A DNA stretch of 53,940 bases from assembly GCA_041493035.1 (NCBI GenBank), contig JBGPYB010000011.1, positions 1 through 53,940 on the forward strand. Reading direction: 5' to 3'. A program made the translations under genes and the position numbers. The notes beneath the pieces were generated by a model that saw only the letters and a program-made list of their open reading frames with translations, was not told where the DNA came from and made no database searches. The stretch comes from JBGPYB01 sp041493035. GTDB lineage: Bacteria > Acidobacteriota > Vicinamibacteria > Fen-336. Positions 41,476 through 50,646 of this stretch are shown piece after piece. The first letter of the stretch is position 1, and the number at the start of each line of letters is the position of its first letter.

Positions 41476-42435
41476 ATGCCCAAGAAGGAACAATACAAGG
41501 TCGTCATTCTGGGGTCGGGTCCCGCCGGCCTCACGGCCGCGCTGTACGCGTCCCGAGCGAACCTCGAGCCGCTGGTCGTGGAGGGCGGCGGAGGCGGAGA
41601 TCCGACCGACGTCCCGGGCGGCCAGCTCATGCTGACCACCGATGTCGACAACTACCCCGGCTTCCCGGAGGGAATCCTCGGCCCGGAGCTGATGGACCGG
41701 ATGCGCCAGCAGGCCACGCGCTTCGGGACTGAATTCATGAGCGGGGCGGTCCAGGACGTGAGCCTCGATGAGCGCCCGTTCGTGCTCACGCTTCCCGAAG
41801 CCACGGTCAAGGCCCAAACCTTGATCATCGCCACAGGGGCCACGGCGCGTTGGCTTGGGCTTCCCGAGGAGCTGGAGTTCCGCACCAAGATCGGCGGCGT
41901 CTCGGCCTGTGCAACATGCGACGGCTTCTTCTACAAGCAGAAGGACGTCCTGGTGGTGGGGGGCGGGGACACAGCCATGGAAGAAGCCACGTTCCTGACC
42001 AAGTTCGCGAGCCGCGTGACGATCGTCCACCGACGCGACAGCTTTCGAGCGTCCAGGATCATGCTGGACAAGGCGCAGGCCAACCCCAAGATCGGCTGGC
42101 TTCTGGACAGCGTCATCGAGGCGATACTGGGGGGACAGGGACAGGGCGTGACCGGAGCGCGGATTCGCAACGTGAAGACCGGTGCGGTGAAGGAGGTCGC
42201 GGCGGGAGGCATCTTCATGGCCATCGGCCACATCCCCAACACCGCGGTCTTCCAGGGAAAGCTCGAGACCGACGAGAGCGGTTACCTTCTGACCCGCGCC
42301 GGAACCACGGAGACCAGTATCCCCGGGGTCTTCGCCGCGGGCGACGTGCAGGACCACCGCTACCGCCAGGCGATCACGGCCGCCGGAAGCGGTTGCATGG
42401 CAGCCATCGACGCCGAGAGGTTCCTGAGTCATTGA
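41476..42435 (+). CDS. trxB: Thioredoxin-disulfide reductase
   Basis: 319 residues, normal length for low-Mr thioredoxin reductase. FAD site VVILGSGPAGLTAALYASRA, redox pair CATC at 145-148 (VSACATCDGFFYKQKD), NADPH site VLVVGGGDTAMEEATFL and HRRDSFRAS. The C-terminal FAD motif is GVFAAGDVQDHRYRQAITAA. Reduces thioredoxin with NADPH in the cytosol. Strong ribosome binding site AGGAGGAG. The adjacent glycosyltransferase gene starts 4 bases later and may share the transcript. Confidence 0.97.
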   Translation: MPKKEQYKVVILGSGPAGLTAALYASRANLEPLVVEGGGGGDPTDVPGGQLMLTTDVDNYPGFPEGILGPELMDRMRQQATRFGTEFMSGAVQDVSLDERPFVLTLPEATVKAQTLIIATGATARWLGLPEELEFRTKIGGVSACATCDGFFYKQKDVLVVGGGDTAMEEATFLTKFASRVTIVHRRDSFRASRIMLDKAQANPKIGWLLDSVIEAILGGQGQGVTGARIRNVKTGAVKEVAAGGIFMAIGHIPNTAVFQGKLETDESGYLLTRAGTTETSIPGVFAAGDVQDHRYRQAITAAGSGCMAAIDAERFLSH

Positions 42436-42439
42436 CGGG

Positions 42440-43609
42440 ATGACGGCTCCGCTCCGTATCCTGCTTCTCGCGCCACAGCCCTTCCTCGAGGTGCGGGGAA
42501 CCCCCCTCGCGGTCCTGGCCATGGTCCGTGCGCTGACCGGCCTGGGGCACCGGGTCGAGCTGCTGACCTATCCGCAGGGCGCGCCCGTGGACGTGCCGGG
42601 GCTCGTCCACCGCCGGAGCCTTCGCCTCCCGGTGGGACGCGTCAAGGCAGGGCCGTCCGTGGCCAAGGTGCTTCTCGACGTGCCGTTCCTGGTCGAGGCC
42701 CTCTTCCTCATGTCGACGCGCCGCTACGACGTGATCCACGCCGTGGAAGAAGCCGCCCACCTCATCGCCCCCTTCGCCCGGGTCCTCGGCATACCGCTGG
42801 TGGTCGATGTGGATTCGTCGATCCCTGATCAGCTTCGCTACTCGGGTTTTGCGACGCGCGGACCTCTCCTCTGGGTCGCCGAGGCCCTCGAACGCCGCGC
42901 TCTCGCTTGGTCTTCCGCTGTGATCACCGTATGCACCAGCCTCACCGAAGGCGTAAAGCGGCGCGCACCCGGGGCGATGACGTTCCAGATCGAGGATCCG
43001 CCCCTCGTGGACGCAACCGCGCGGCCCCAGCCCGAGATCGTTGCGAGCCTGCGGCGGGACCTCGACCTGGGCCCAGAGCCTGTGGCCCTCTACTCCGGGA
43101 ATTTCGAGGCCTACCAGGGTGTCGAGTTGCTTGCGGATGCGGCGGCCCTCGTACCGGAAGCGCAGATCCTGTTCATGGGTGGCGAGCCGGCTGAAATCGA
43201 AACACTGAAGCGACGGGCGGCGGGAACGGGCTCGCGCTGCGCCTTCGCGGGCAAGAGGCACCCGTCGGAGCTGCCGGCATTTCTGGCCCTGGCGGATGTA
43301 CTCGTCTCGCCGCGAACGAAAGGGGACAACACTCCCTTCAAGGTCTACACCTACCTCGCGTCGGGCAGGGCCATCGTGGCGACCCGCATCCCGAGCCACA
43401 CTCAGGTTCTTGATGATTCCGTCGCGTTCCTCGTGGAAGCCACACCGGAAGGCCTCGCCGCCGGGATCCGGCAGGCTCTCAGCATGCCGGAGGAGGCCGC
43501 GACTCGCGCGAGTCGAGGGCGAGAGCTCATCGAGCGCCATTACAGCGCGGCGCGCTACGCCGAAAAAGTGCGGCGGGCGTACGAGGCGGTGGCGGCACAG
43601 ATACTTTAG
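42440..43609 (+). CDS. GT4-family glycosyltransferase
   Basis: 389 residues, GT-B fold. N-terminal acceptor half starts PLRILLLAPQPFLEVRGTPL with a Gly-rich turn. The C-terminal donor half has PVALYSGNFEAYQGVELLAD, ILFMGGEPAEIETLKRRA and SPRTKGDNTPFKVYTYLASG, the E/D-x7-E-like region of GT4 enzymes. It transfers a sugar from a nucleotide donor to a lipid or polysaccharide intermediate at the inner membrane; specificity is not readable. 4 bases after trxB, 21 bases before the end of the convergent GT39 gene. Confidence 0.9.
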   Translation: MTAPLRILLLAPQPFLEVRGTPLAVLAMVRALTGLGHRVELLTYPQGAPVDVPGLVHRRSLRLPVGRVKAGPSVAKVLLDVPFLVEALFLMSTRRYDVIHAVEEAAHLIAPFARVLGIPLVVDVDSSIPDQLRYSGFATRGPLLWVAEALERRALAWSSAVITVCTSLTEGVKRRAPGAMTFQIEDPPLVDATARPQPEIVASLRRDLDLGPEPVALYSGNFEAYQGVELLADAAALVPEAQILFMGGEPAEIETLKRRAAGTGSRCAFAGKRHPSELPAFLALADVLVSPRTKGDNTPFKVYTYLASGRAIVATRIPSHTQVLDDSVAFLVEATPEGLAAGIRQALSMPEEAATRASRGRELIERHYSAARYAEKVRRAYEAVAAQIL

Positions 43610-43630
43610 ACGCCCGGCGCTCAGGGAGCC

Positions 43631-44935
43631 CTACTCCCCTCCCGGCTCCTCGGAGGAGCGGAAGCTGGGCTCGGCCCAGTCGGAGGTGAGGCTCGGCGCG
43701 ACGCTGGCCGCAAGAACGAGGCCGAGGGCGACCGCGACTGCCGCCCGTCCGACGCTCAGGCGACGGCTCCCCGCCCACAACTCCACAGCGGCCCAGGCCG
43801 CGAAAACGAAAACCGCGGGCATCACCGGCAGGCGGTACCGGGCGAAGCCGTGGGTGGCCACGTGAATGGCGTTGTAGTAGGCGAGGAAGACGAGCAGGAG
43901 AACGGTGGACCGGCCCGCCGGCGACGCCGCCACGCCCCACACGAAGAGTGCGAGTACGACCAGATAGGGAACGAGAACGACCGCCGCGACGACCGCCCCG
44001 ACCCACGTCGCGACATCCCCGTAAGCCCCACGCTTGATGTGAACGAGGGCCAGGCTATCGGCCTCCCAGAAAAGGGGCATCTCCCCTTTCAGTTTGTCGA
44101 CGATCCACGTGGGCTGGCGTTCGCGGATGGCCTGGAGTCCCAAGCGCCGGGCGTGCTCGTACCTCTCGATGCGACCGCGTATCGCCGCGTACTGATCGTA
44201 GACCTCCTGCCGGGTGAGGCGAGCGTTCCCCTGCCAGAGGTTGAGCGCGCCCGAGGTCGACACCGGAACGAAGGCGCCATAGACAACCCAGTTGCGCGTT
44301 GTCCACGGGACGATCACCAGGCTCGCCGCCAGCAAGAATGCGCCTCCGCGTGCAACCCCGGCGCGGCCGGACCGCCAGGCGAGCCAAAGGGCGACGACTG
44401 GCGCGAAGTAGAGGATCGTCTCCCGCGTCAGGGTGGCAAGACCCCAGAGCAGGCCAGCGACCAAGGCGTCCCTCGCCCTTCCCCGGTCGGCAGCGAGGAG
44501 ACGCTCGAAAGACCACCAGAGGAACACCATGAAGAGCGTCTCGGACCAGAAGTGCGTCGAGAACCAGATGAGGTCCGGATAGAAGGCGACGAGTGCGGCA
44601 GCCGCGATCCCAGCCGGGCGATTGAAGACGCGAAACCCGAGCCGGCCGACGGCGGGAACGAGCGCGGCACTCGCGAGGGCCTGGCATACCTTCACCGCCG
44701 TCAGAGACCCGAGGAGGGCGTACGTCAGGCCGATGAAGTAGGGGTAGGCCGGCGGGTAGAAGATCAGCCGAAAGCGCAGGGGCGAGAAGGCGACGTCGGC
44801 GGACGGAAGCACCTGAGCGCCCCAGGTGGTCCAGGTGTGTTCGTCGCCCGCGAGGACGGTGGAGGGTTCCAGCACGAGAAAGGCGAGCCGGAGCGCGAGT
44901 CCGGCGAGCGTGAGGACGACGAGAGGCCTTCTCAT
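43631..44935 (-). CDS. GT39-like polytopic membrane glycosyltransferase
   Basis: 434 residues from the ATG at 44935 (upstream open codons lack family sequence). About ten membrane segments. The first loop contains LAGDEHTWTTWGAQ with the acidic residues typical of ArnT/PMT enzymes, then FYPPAYPYFIGLTYALLG, the PPxYP-like motif. FYPDLIWFSTHFWSETLFMV is the second conserved region. It resembles the GT39 gene at 4159-5628 in layout, including LWQG near the middle of both. Probably uses a polyprenyl-phosphate sugar. TGCTACTGT (44951-44959) gives a predicted leader of about 9 bases. Confidence 0.88.
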   Translation of the reverse strand: MRRPLVVLTLAGLALRLAFLVLEPSTVLAGDEHTWTTWGAQVLPSADVAFSPLRFRLIFYPPAYPYFIGLTYALLGSLTAVKVCQALASAALVPAVGRLGFRVFNRPAGIAAAALVAFYPDLIWFSTHFWSETLFMVFLWWSFERLLAADRGRARDALVAGLLWGLATLTRETILYFAPVVALWLAWRSGRAGVARGGAFLLAASLVIVPWTTRNWVVYGAFVPVSTSGALNLWQGNARLTRQEVYDQYAAIRGRIERYEHARRLGLQAIRERQPTWIVDKLKGEMPLFWEADSLALVHIKRGAYGDVATWVGAVVAAVVLVPYLVVLALFVWGVAASPAGRSTVLLLVFLAYYNAIHVATHGFARYRLPVMPAVFVFAAWAAVELWAGSRRLSVGRAAVAVALGLVLAASVAPSLTSDWAEPSFRSSEEPGGE

Positions 44936-44950
44936 GCGACGGGTCGAGGG

Positions 44951-44959
44951 ACAGTAGCA
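44951..44959 (-). promoter_or_regulatory. Extended -10 box (TGCTACTGT) for the GT39 gene
   Basis: Minus-strand TGC-TACTGT, 15 bases before the ATG at 44935, in the 38-base divergent gap to the sulfatase gene. No -35 visible. Confidence 0.4.
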
Positions 44960-44973
44960 CGCCTTGCCGAACG

Positions 44974-47220
44974 GTGAGAAAGCGCCTTCGTTTGGTCCGC
45001 GCGTGGGGGCCGTGCAAAAATTGGGGTTTGTCGAGACCAGCATCGAAGCGATGGTTGGCCGCCGCCACCTTGTGTGCAGCTGCCTGCCGGCCCAGCCCGC
45101 GACCCGTAGATCTCCTCCGCCCAAAGGCCCTGAAAGAAGCGACGGTGGCGGGGCACGACCGCGATTGGGTGACGCGGGAAGAGGCCCGCCTCGTCCGGAT
45201 CAACGACGTGGTTCGGCGGATCCTTCCGGCCTCGCCGCCGAGTCGGCTGCGCTACGCTCTCGACATCCCCGACGGTGCCCACCTGAGCCTGGCATGTGGA
45301 ATCCCACCGCGCTACCACGACCAGCCGGGCGTGGAGTTCGTCGTCAAAGTCCGCAAGGGAAACCAGGAGGACGTGGTCTGGACCACCCTGGTCGACCCCT
45401 TGAACCGCCCCGCCCATCACGAGTGGGTGACGGCCGAGGTCGACCTGTCGAAGCACGCGGGCCGGGACCAGGAACTGCTCCTCGAGACGCGGGGCTTCGA
45501 AGGAACGGGCGATCCGGACCGAGCCTATTGGGGGGCCCCGGCCCTCACCGTCCCCAACTCCCGGTCGCCCGTGGTCATCGTCTACCTCGTAGACACGCTA
45601 CGGGCCGATCACACGACGCCATACGGCTACCCGCGCGAGACGACACCGGAGCTGGCGGCTTTCGCGAAGGACGCGGTGGTCTTCGAGACGGCGATCGCCC
45701 AGGCTTCGTGGACGAAGCCGTCGGTAGCCTCGATCCTCACGTCGGAGCTGCCCGGGATCCATCGAGCCATTCAGCTCCGCGACCCGCTCGACTCCGGTCA
45801 GCTCACCCTGGCCGAGATGCTTCAGGCCAAGGGCTACGCGACGGGAGCCGCCATCTCGAACTGGGTCATCTACTCCGAGGGAAATAACTTCGAGCAGGGC
45901 TTCGACGTCTTCGTGGGCCTCCACGGCGCCGACGACCGGCCTTCGAAGCTCGTCGAGGCCGCCGCCGTCGTCGACGCGGGTCTCGCATGGCTCGATGCTC
46001 GAAAGGGCGTTCCCGTCTTCCTCTACGCCCACACCATGGACCCTCATGTTCCGTATGCCGCGCCGCCTCCCTTCAATCACAAGTTCGATCCCCCTCCCGT
46101 GGAAGGACATCCCGGCGCCGACCCCAGGACCGACTACAAGGAAGCCATGGATCGCGACCGGCTCATCGCCCAGTACGACGGCGACATTGCCTACGGCGAC
46201 CAGGAGTTCGGGCGCTTCGTCCGCGAACTCAAGAGGCGTGGCCTGTACGACCGCGCTCTGGTCGTGTTCATGGCCGATCACGGCGAGGAGTTTCAGGACC
46301 ACGGCGGATGGCTCCACGGACGCAGCGTCTTCGACGAGCTCGTCCGCATTCCGCTCATTGTGAAGTTTCCGGGACAGCGGGGCGCGGGGCGGCGGGTCCA
46401 GCAGCAGGTGCAGGCCGTGGACGTCCTTCCGACAATTCTCGAGAACGAAGCCCTCCCCGTTCCCCCGTCGCCGATCATCGCGGGCCTGCCCCTCCAAGGC
46501 GTTCTGAACGGCCAAACTCCCGAGCGACCCGCTGTCTCCGAGATCAGCCACCGCGGCTTCGTCGCATACGGAATGCGGACCGGAAAGGACAAATACGTCC
46601 GCCGCTTCAGCCCTCGGGACGACGAGCTGTATTTCGACCTGCTCCGCGATCCCAAGGAGCTGACCGATCGGATCGACGACGCACGCGAACGCGTCCGGAC
46701 GTTGAAGGCGAGCGTCGAGGCGGCCATGGTCCCGAATCCGTTCCGCTACTCGGTGCGCGTGAGCGGCTCGGGGGAGCACCTTCTCACGTTGAGCACGGGG
46801 GGTTGGATCGAGGGCGTGCAGACGACCGGCCTCGGCGCAACGGAAAGCGCCGCCATCGAGCCAAACGGACGCCGCCTCGTGCTTCGCCTCGCACCTCGTC
46901 CCGGCCAGCCGCGCGAGGTCGATTTCGGCTTGCGGCCCCTGGGTGTCCGCGTACAGCTCAGTGGAACCCGTGCTGGACGGCCGTTGCAGCGGGGCGACGT
47001 GTGGGTGGCCGCCGATGGCGCGCATCCGGACGCCCTCCCCTTCGACCTCCCCGACCCCGAGGGCGAGAAGGCGCGAACCGGAGGCCTTTTCGCGGCACCG
47101 TCTGCCGACCGCATCGGTGTGGCCGTCTGGTTGACGATGACCGGCGGCCGGCGCGTCTTGGAGCTGGACAAAGAGGCCCAGGAGCGACTGAGGGCGCTGG
47201 GCTACTTCGGTCCCAACTGA
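44974..47220 (+). CDS. Exported sulfatase-superfamily protein with accessory beta domains
   Basis: 748 residues from the GTG at 44974; a TTG at 45028 (residue 19) would give a more typical export signal, WLAAATLCAAAC, which may be a lipobox-like cleavage site. A beta-sandwich of about 130 residues precedes the catalytic domain (about 200-570). Metal Asp 207 (VYLVDTLRADHTTPYGYP). Thr 247 takes the formylglycine place (SWTKPSVASILTS). The second metal motif is MADHGEEFQDHGGWLHG. So, like 18294-20501, a Thr-nucleophile enzyme rather than a formylglycine sulfatase. The C-terminal about 160 residues are beta-rich and end EERLRALGYF-like (RLRALGYFGPN). Acts outside the cytoplasm. Confidence 0.88.
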   Translation: MRKRLRLVRAWGPCKNWGLSRPASKRWLAAATLCAAACRPSPRPVDLLRPKALKEATVAGHDRDWVTREEARLVRINDVVRRILPASPPSRLRYALDIPDGAHLSLACGIPPRYHDQPGVEFVVKVRKGNQEDVVWTTLVDPLNRPAHHEWVTAEVDLSKHAGRDQELLLETRGFEGTGDPDRAYWGAPALTVPNSRSPVVIVYLVDTLRADHTTPYGYPRETTPELAAFAKDAVVFETAIAQASWTKPSVASILTSELPGIHRAIQLRDPLDSGQLTLAEMLQAKGYATGAAISNWVIYSEGNNFEQGFDVFVGLHGADDRPSKLVEAAAVVDAGLAWLDARKGVPVFLYAHTMDPHVPYAAPPPFNHKFDPPPVEGHPGADPRTDYKEAMDRDRLIAQYDGDIAYGDQEFGRFVRELKRRGLYDRALVVFMADHGEEFQDHGGWLHGRSVFDELVRIPLIVKFPGQRGAGRRVQQQVQAVDVLPTILENEALPVPPSPIIAGLPLQGVLNGQTPERPAVSEISHRGFVAYGMRTGKDKYVRRFSPRDDELYFDLLRDPKELTDRIDDARERVRTLKASVEAAMVPNPFRYSVRVSGSGEHLLTLSTGGWIEGVQTTGLGATESAAIEPNGRRLVLRLAPRPGQPREVDFGLRPLGVRVQLSGTRAGRPLQRGDVWVAADGAHPDALPFDLPDPEGEKARTGGLFAAPSADRIGVAVWLTMTGGRRVLELDKEAQERLRALGYFGPN

Positions 47221-47225
47221 TCGCC

Positions 47226-47888
47226 GTGAGCCCCCGAAAACTCGTGGTCTTCGACCTGGACGGGACCCTCGTGGACTCCCTGACGGACATTGCCGCAGCG
47301 CTCAATCGCACTCTCGCCCAGCTCTGCCCCGGTGCCCCTTCCCTCCCCCGGGAGACCGTCCGGGCGCTGGTCGGCAGGGGCGCCAGAGAGTTGGTGGCGC
47401 GCGCCCTTCCTCGCGCGGGCGTCGAGGCGCCTGTTGACGAAGCCCTCGCCCTCTTCGTCGATGTCTATCGCCGAGGCTTGCTGAACGAAACGCGGCCTTA
47501 CCCCGGCGTCGTCGCAGGGCTCGATCGCCTGAAGGGTCGGACCCTCGCCGTCCTCACCAACAAGCCAGGAGACATGAGCCGAACCATCCTCGCCGGCCTG
47601 GGTCTCGCTCAACGGTTTGTGCGAATCTATGGCGGGGGCGACGTCCCCGGAAAGAAGCCGGACCCCGCGGGACTCCGGCTGCTGCTCGAGGAGACGTCCA
47701 CGCGGCCGTCCGAGGCACTCATGGTCGGTGACTCGGCCGTGGACGTTCGGACCGCGCGGAACGCGGATGTCGCGGTCGTCGGAGTGAGCTACGGGTTTGA
47801 CCCCGCAGGACTTGCCGCCGAGGCACCGGACCTCGTGGTGGATTCCCTGGAAGCCCTTGCAGAGCGGCTGGAGCGGGACGATTTGTGA
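47226..47888 (+). CDS. gph: HAD-family phosphatase, phosphoglycolate phosphatase-like
   Basis: 220 residues from the GTG at 47226, 5 bases after the sulfatase stop. HAD motif I VVFDLDGTLVDSLTDIAAAL (nucleophile Asp 10), helical cap domain, motif II LAVLTNKPG, motif III GKKPDPAG and motif IV MVGDSAVDVRTARNA. The cap and the SLTDIAAALN start match Gph, which hydrolyses 2-phosphoglycolate, but other phosphate monoester substrates are possible. Cytosolic. The TGATATTCT promoter box of the next gene overlaps its stop codon. Confidence 0.9.
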   Translation: MSPRKLVVFDLDGTLVDSLTDIAAALNRTLAQLCPGAPSLPRETVRALVGRGARELVARALPRAGVEAPVDEALALFVDVYRRGLLNETRPYPGVVAGLDRLKGRTLAVLTNKPGDMSRTILAGLGLAQRFVRIYGGGDVPGKKPDPAGLRLLLEETSTRPSEALMVGDSAVDVRTARNADVAVVGVSYGFDPAGLAAEAPDLVVDSLEALAERLERDDL

Positions 47889-47894
47889 TATTCT
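47886..47894 (+). promoter_or_regulatory. Extended -10 box (TGATATTCT) for the HD-GYP gene
   Basis: Plus-strand TGA-TATTCT, 16 bases before the ATG at 47911; its TGA is the stop codon of gph. Predicted leader about 10 bases without a Shine-Dalgarno. Confidence 0.4.
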
Positions 47895-47910
47895 TCCTCG
47901 GCGCGGCGCG

Positions 47911-49890
47911 ATGGCGAATATCATCATTTGGGGTAAAACCCGCGAGTTGATCTCGGGGCAGCTCCCCCCGGGAGTGTCCACCCGTGAGGTGGCCACCCTC
48001 GCCGAGCTGAAGAAGTACCTCGACAGCAAGGGTGGGACTCTCGTTCTCGTCCACCCGGGTCACCTCGATGCCGAGAGCGCGGCTCTCGCGGAGTGGCTCG
48101 ACAACGGCGGGAAGCTCCAGGCCCTCTTCGTGGCCGTAGCCGAAGGGGACGAGGCCGATGCGGTCCTGGAACGCTACACGTTTCTCGACGACCTGCTCTT
48201 CAAGCCCGTGACGCCGGCGCGCATTCGTCTGCGCCTCGACAAGGCACTCGACGCCATTCACAACCGGCGCGTCATCGCCCAACTCGACGGCGCCCTCGTG
48301 CGCAAGAGCGAGGAGCTCCACGAGCTGAACAAGATCGGCGTGGCCCTCTCGGCCGAGCGGGACATCAACAAGCTCCTGGAGTTGATTCTGGGGAAGAGCC
48401 GTGAGATCACAGCGGCCGATGCAGGGAGTCTCTACCTGGTCCAGCGGGGGAAGGACGCGAATGCGATCGCCGACGACCAGATCAAGTTCGAGTTGGCGCA
48501 GAACGAATCGCTTCCCGACCTCCACTTCGAGAAGCGCACGATGCCCCTCGACAAAGGGTCCCTCGCGGGCTATGTGGCCCTGACGGGCCAGCCGGTGAAT
48601 GTTGCCGACGCGTACAACCTGCCGAAAGACTCGACGTTCCAGATCAGCCGGGCTTTCGACCAGCGCTCAGGGTACAAGACGAAATCGGTTCTCGTCGTCC
48701 CGATGAAGGACCACCAGGACAAGGTCGTCGGCGTCGTCCAGCTCATCAACAAGAAGCGCGAGCCGGGAACGGTGTTGCAGCCGGTCTCTCTCGTGGACGA
48801 GGCGGTCATTCCGTTTACGTCGGTGGACCAGGAGCTGGTGACCTCGCTGGCCAGCCAGGCCGCCGTGGCGTTCGAGAACACTCTGCTCATTCAGGACATG
48901 CGCAACCTGTTCGAGGCGTTCGTCAATGCGTCGGTCTCGGCGATTGAGTCTCGAGATCCCACCACATCGGGGCACTCGACCCGCGTGGCGGACCTGACCG
49001 TCGGCATCGCGGAGAAGGTGGACACCCTCGAGACGGGCCCCTTCAAGGACGTGAGCTTCACGCGGGACCAGCTTCAGGAGATCAAGTACGCGAGCCTCCT
49101 CCACGATTTCGGCAAGGTCGGCGTCCGGGAGAAGGTTCTCATCAAGGGCAAGAAGCTGTACGTCGGCGAGATGCTCCTGATCCGGCAGCGGATCGCCTAC
49201 ATCAGGCGATCCCTCGAGGCCGAGAGCCTCCGAACCAAGCTCGATCAGGTGCTCAGCGATCCGTCATCGAAGGAGCTTCTCAGCCAGATCGATCGGGACT
49301 ACGATCTGCGCCGCGAGGAGATCGACCAGATCCAGCGGATGGTCCTCCAGGCCAACGAACCCACGATCCTCGAGGAGGAGAGCTTCCGCGCACTCATGGA
49401 CCTCCCGAAGCGCACTTTCACCGATATCGATGGCAACCGCCAGCCGTTCCTCACCCCCAACGAGGTCTCAGCTTTGTCGATCCGCCGCGGGAGCCTGTCG
49501 GAGAAGGAACGCCGCGAGATCGAAAGTCACGTCACACACACGTTCAAGTTCCTCTCTCAGATTCCGTGGACCGGCGAGTTCTCCCGCGTGCCGGAAATCG
49601 CTTACGCCCATCACGAGAAGCTCGATGGGACGGGCTACCCACGGAAGCTCACCGCGACCGAAATCCCGATCCAATCGAAGATGATGACCATCTCCGACAT
49701 CTTCGACGCCCTCGTGGCGTGGGACCGGCCGTACAAGAAATCGGTGCCGATCGAGAAGGCCCTGGACATCCTCCGCGAGGAAGCCTCCCACGGGAAGCTC
49801 GACACCGGCCTGCTGCAGCTCTTCATCGAAGCCAAGATCTACGAGAAGACGCTCCCCAAGGCCGGCGCCGAAGCCCAGGTCGCGCGCTGA
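47911..49890 (+). CDS. Pseudo-receiver/GAF/HD-GYP cyclic-di-GMP phosphodiesterase-like protein
   Basis: 659 residues. Residues 1-115 resemble a receiver domain that has lost the phosphoacceptor: GTLVLVHPGHLDAES stands where Asp should be, while LLFKPVTPARIRLRL keeps the Lys-Pro end. A coiled linker and a GAF domain (about 150-335) follow. Next is an HD-GYP domain with HD at 398-399 (LLHDFGKVGVREKVLI) and HHEKLDGTGYP at 567. About 105 extra helical residues lie between the two halves, which are normally about 60 apart. HD-GYP enzymes hydrolyse c-di-GMP; the key metal residues are present. Cytosolic, signal probably through GAF. The following phosphodiesterase gene starts 3 bases later. Confidence 0.88.
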   Translation: MANIIIWGKTRELISGQLPPGVSTREVATLAELKKYLDSKGGTLVLVHPGHLDAESAALAEWLDNGGKLQALFVAVAEGDEADAVLERYTFLDDLLFKPVTPARIRLRLDKALDAIHNRRVIAQLDGALVRKSEELHELNKIGVALSAERDINKLLELILGKSREITAADAGSLYLVQRGKDANAIADDQIKFELAQNESLPDLHFEKRTMPLDKGSLAGYVALTGQPVNVADAYNLPKDSTFQISRAFDQRSGYKTKSVLVVPMKDHQDKVVGVVQLINKKREPGTVLQPVSLVDEAVIPFTSVDQELVTSLASQAAVAFENTLLIQDMRNLFEAFVNASVSAIESRDPTTSGHSTRVADLTVGIAEKVDTLETGPFKDVSFTRDQLQEIKYASLLHDFGKVGVREKVLIKGKKLYVGEMLLIRQRIAYIRRSLEAESLRTKLDQVLSDPSSKELLSQIDRDYDLRREEIDQIQRMVLQANEPTILEEESFRALMDLPKRTFTDIDGNRQPFLTPNEVSALSIRRGSLSEKERREIESHVTHTFKFLSQIPWTGEFSRVPEIAYAHHEKLDGTGYPRKLTATEIPIQSKMMTISDIFDALVAWDRPYKKSVPIEKALDILREEASHGKLDTGLLQLFIEAKIYEKTLPKAGAEAQVAR

Positions 49891-49893
49891 ACC

Positions 49894-50643
49894 TTGGTCC
49901 CCCTGATCATCGCTCACCGAGGCGACTCGGCCCACCGTCCTGAGAACACCCTGGCCTCTTTCGAGTCCGCCTTGGCGGTCGGCGCGGACCTCATCGAGTT
50001 GGACGTCCAGCGGACGCGCGACGGCCACGTCGTCGTGCTCCACGATGGGACCCTCGACAGGACCACGAACGGCACGGGGAAGGTCTTCGAGATGACCCTG
50101 GCCGAACTGCGCGCGCTGTCGGCGGGATACCCGGAGCGCTTCGGCACGAAGTACACGGAAGAACGCGTCCCCGCCCTCGCCGACGCGCTGAAGCTCCTGA
50201 GAGGGCGCACCCGGGTGATGATCGAGATCAAGAAGGAGTCCGTGGGCGCCGAAGACTCCGACGAGGGCATCGAGGCCCTTTCCGTAGCCGAGGTCCGTCG
50301 CGCCAAGATGGCCGACGACGTGGTGTTCATCTCCTTCGAGCGACGGGCTCTCGCGCGCTGCCGCGACCGCGCTCCGGAGATCCAGCGCGGCCATCTGTTC
50401 TACCGAGCCGAGCCCGAGGATGTTCTGGCGGCGGCGCGGGAGATCGAGAGCACACTGGTGATGCCCGAAAAAGGGATGCTGTCGGACGGGCTCCGCGACG
50501 GCGCCCATGCGGCCGGCGTGAAGGTGGCCACCTGGGTCGTCGACGAACCGGAGGAGTTTCGCGACCTCGCTCGCTTTGACCTCTACGGCGTCGGCTCCAA
50601 CCGGCCGGGCGTTCTCTTGGACGCCCTCTGGGGCCGAGACTAG
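49894..50643 (+). CDS. Glycerophosphodiester phosphodiesterase
   Basis: 249 residues from a TTG 3 bases after the HD-GYP stop. Motifs LIIAHRGDSAHRPENTLASF (His 8, Glu 17), ELDVQRTRDGHVVVLHDGTL with metal Glu/Asp and the second His, and MIEIKKES. C-terminal VATWVVDEPEEF and YGVGSNRPGVL close the TIM barrel. It hydrolyses glycerophosphodiesters to glycerol-3-phosphate and an alcohol. There is no signal peptide, so it is the cytosolic UgpQ-like type rather than exported GlpQ. Ends 3 bases before the convergent DUF1015 gene. Confidence 0.93.
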   Translation: MVPLIIAHRGDSAHRPENTLASFESALAVGADLIELDVQRTRDGHVVVLHDGTLDRTTNGTGKVFEMTLAELRALSAGYPERFGTKYTEERVPALADALKLLRGRTRVMIEIKKESVGAEDSDEGIEALSVAEVRRAKMADDVVFISFERRALARCRDRAPEIQRGHLFYRAEPEDVLAAAREIESTLVMPEKGMLSDGLRDGAHAAGVKVATWVVDEPEEFRDLARFDLYGVGSNRPGVLLDALWGRD

Positions 50644-50646
50644 CCG

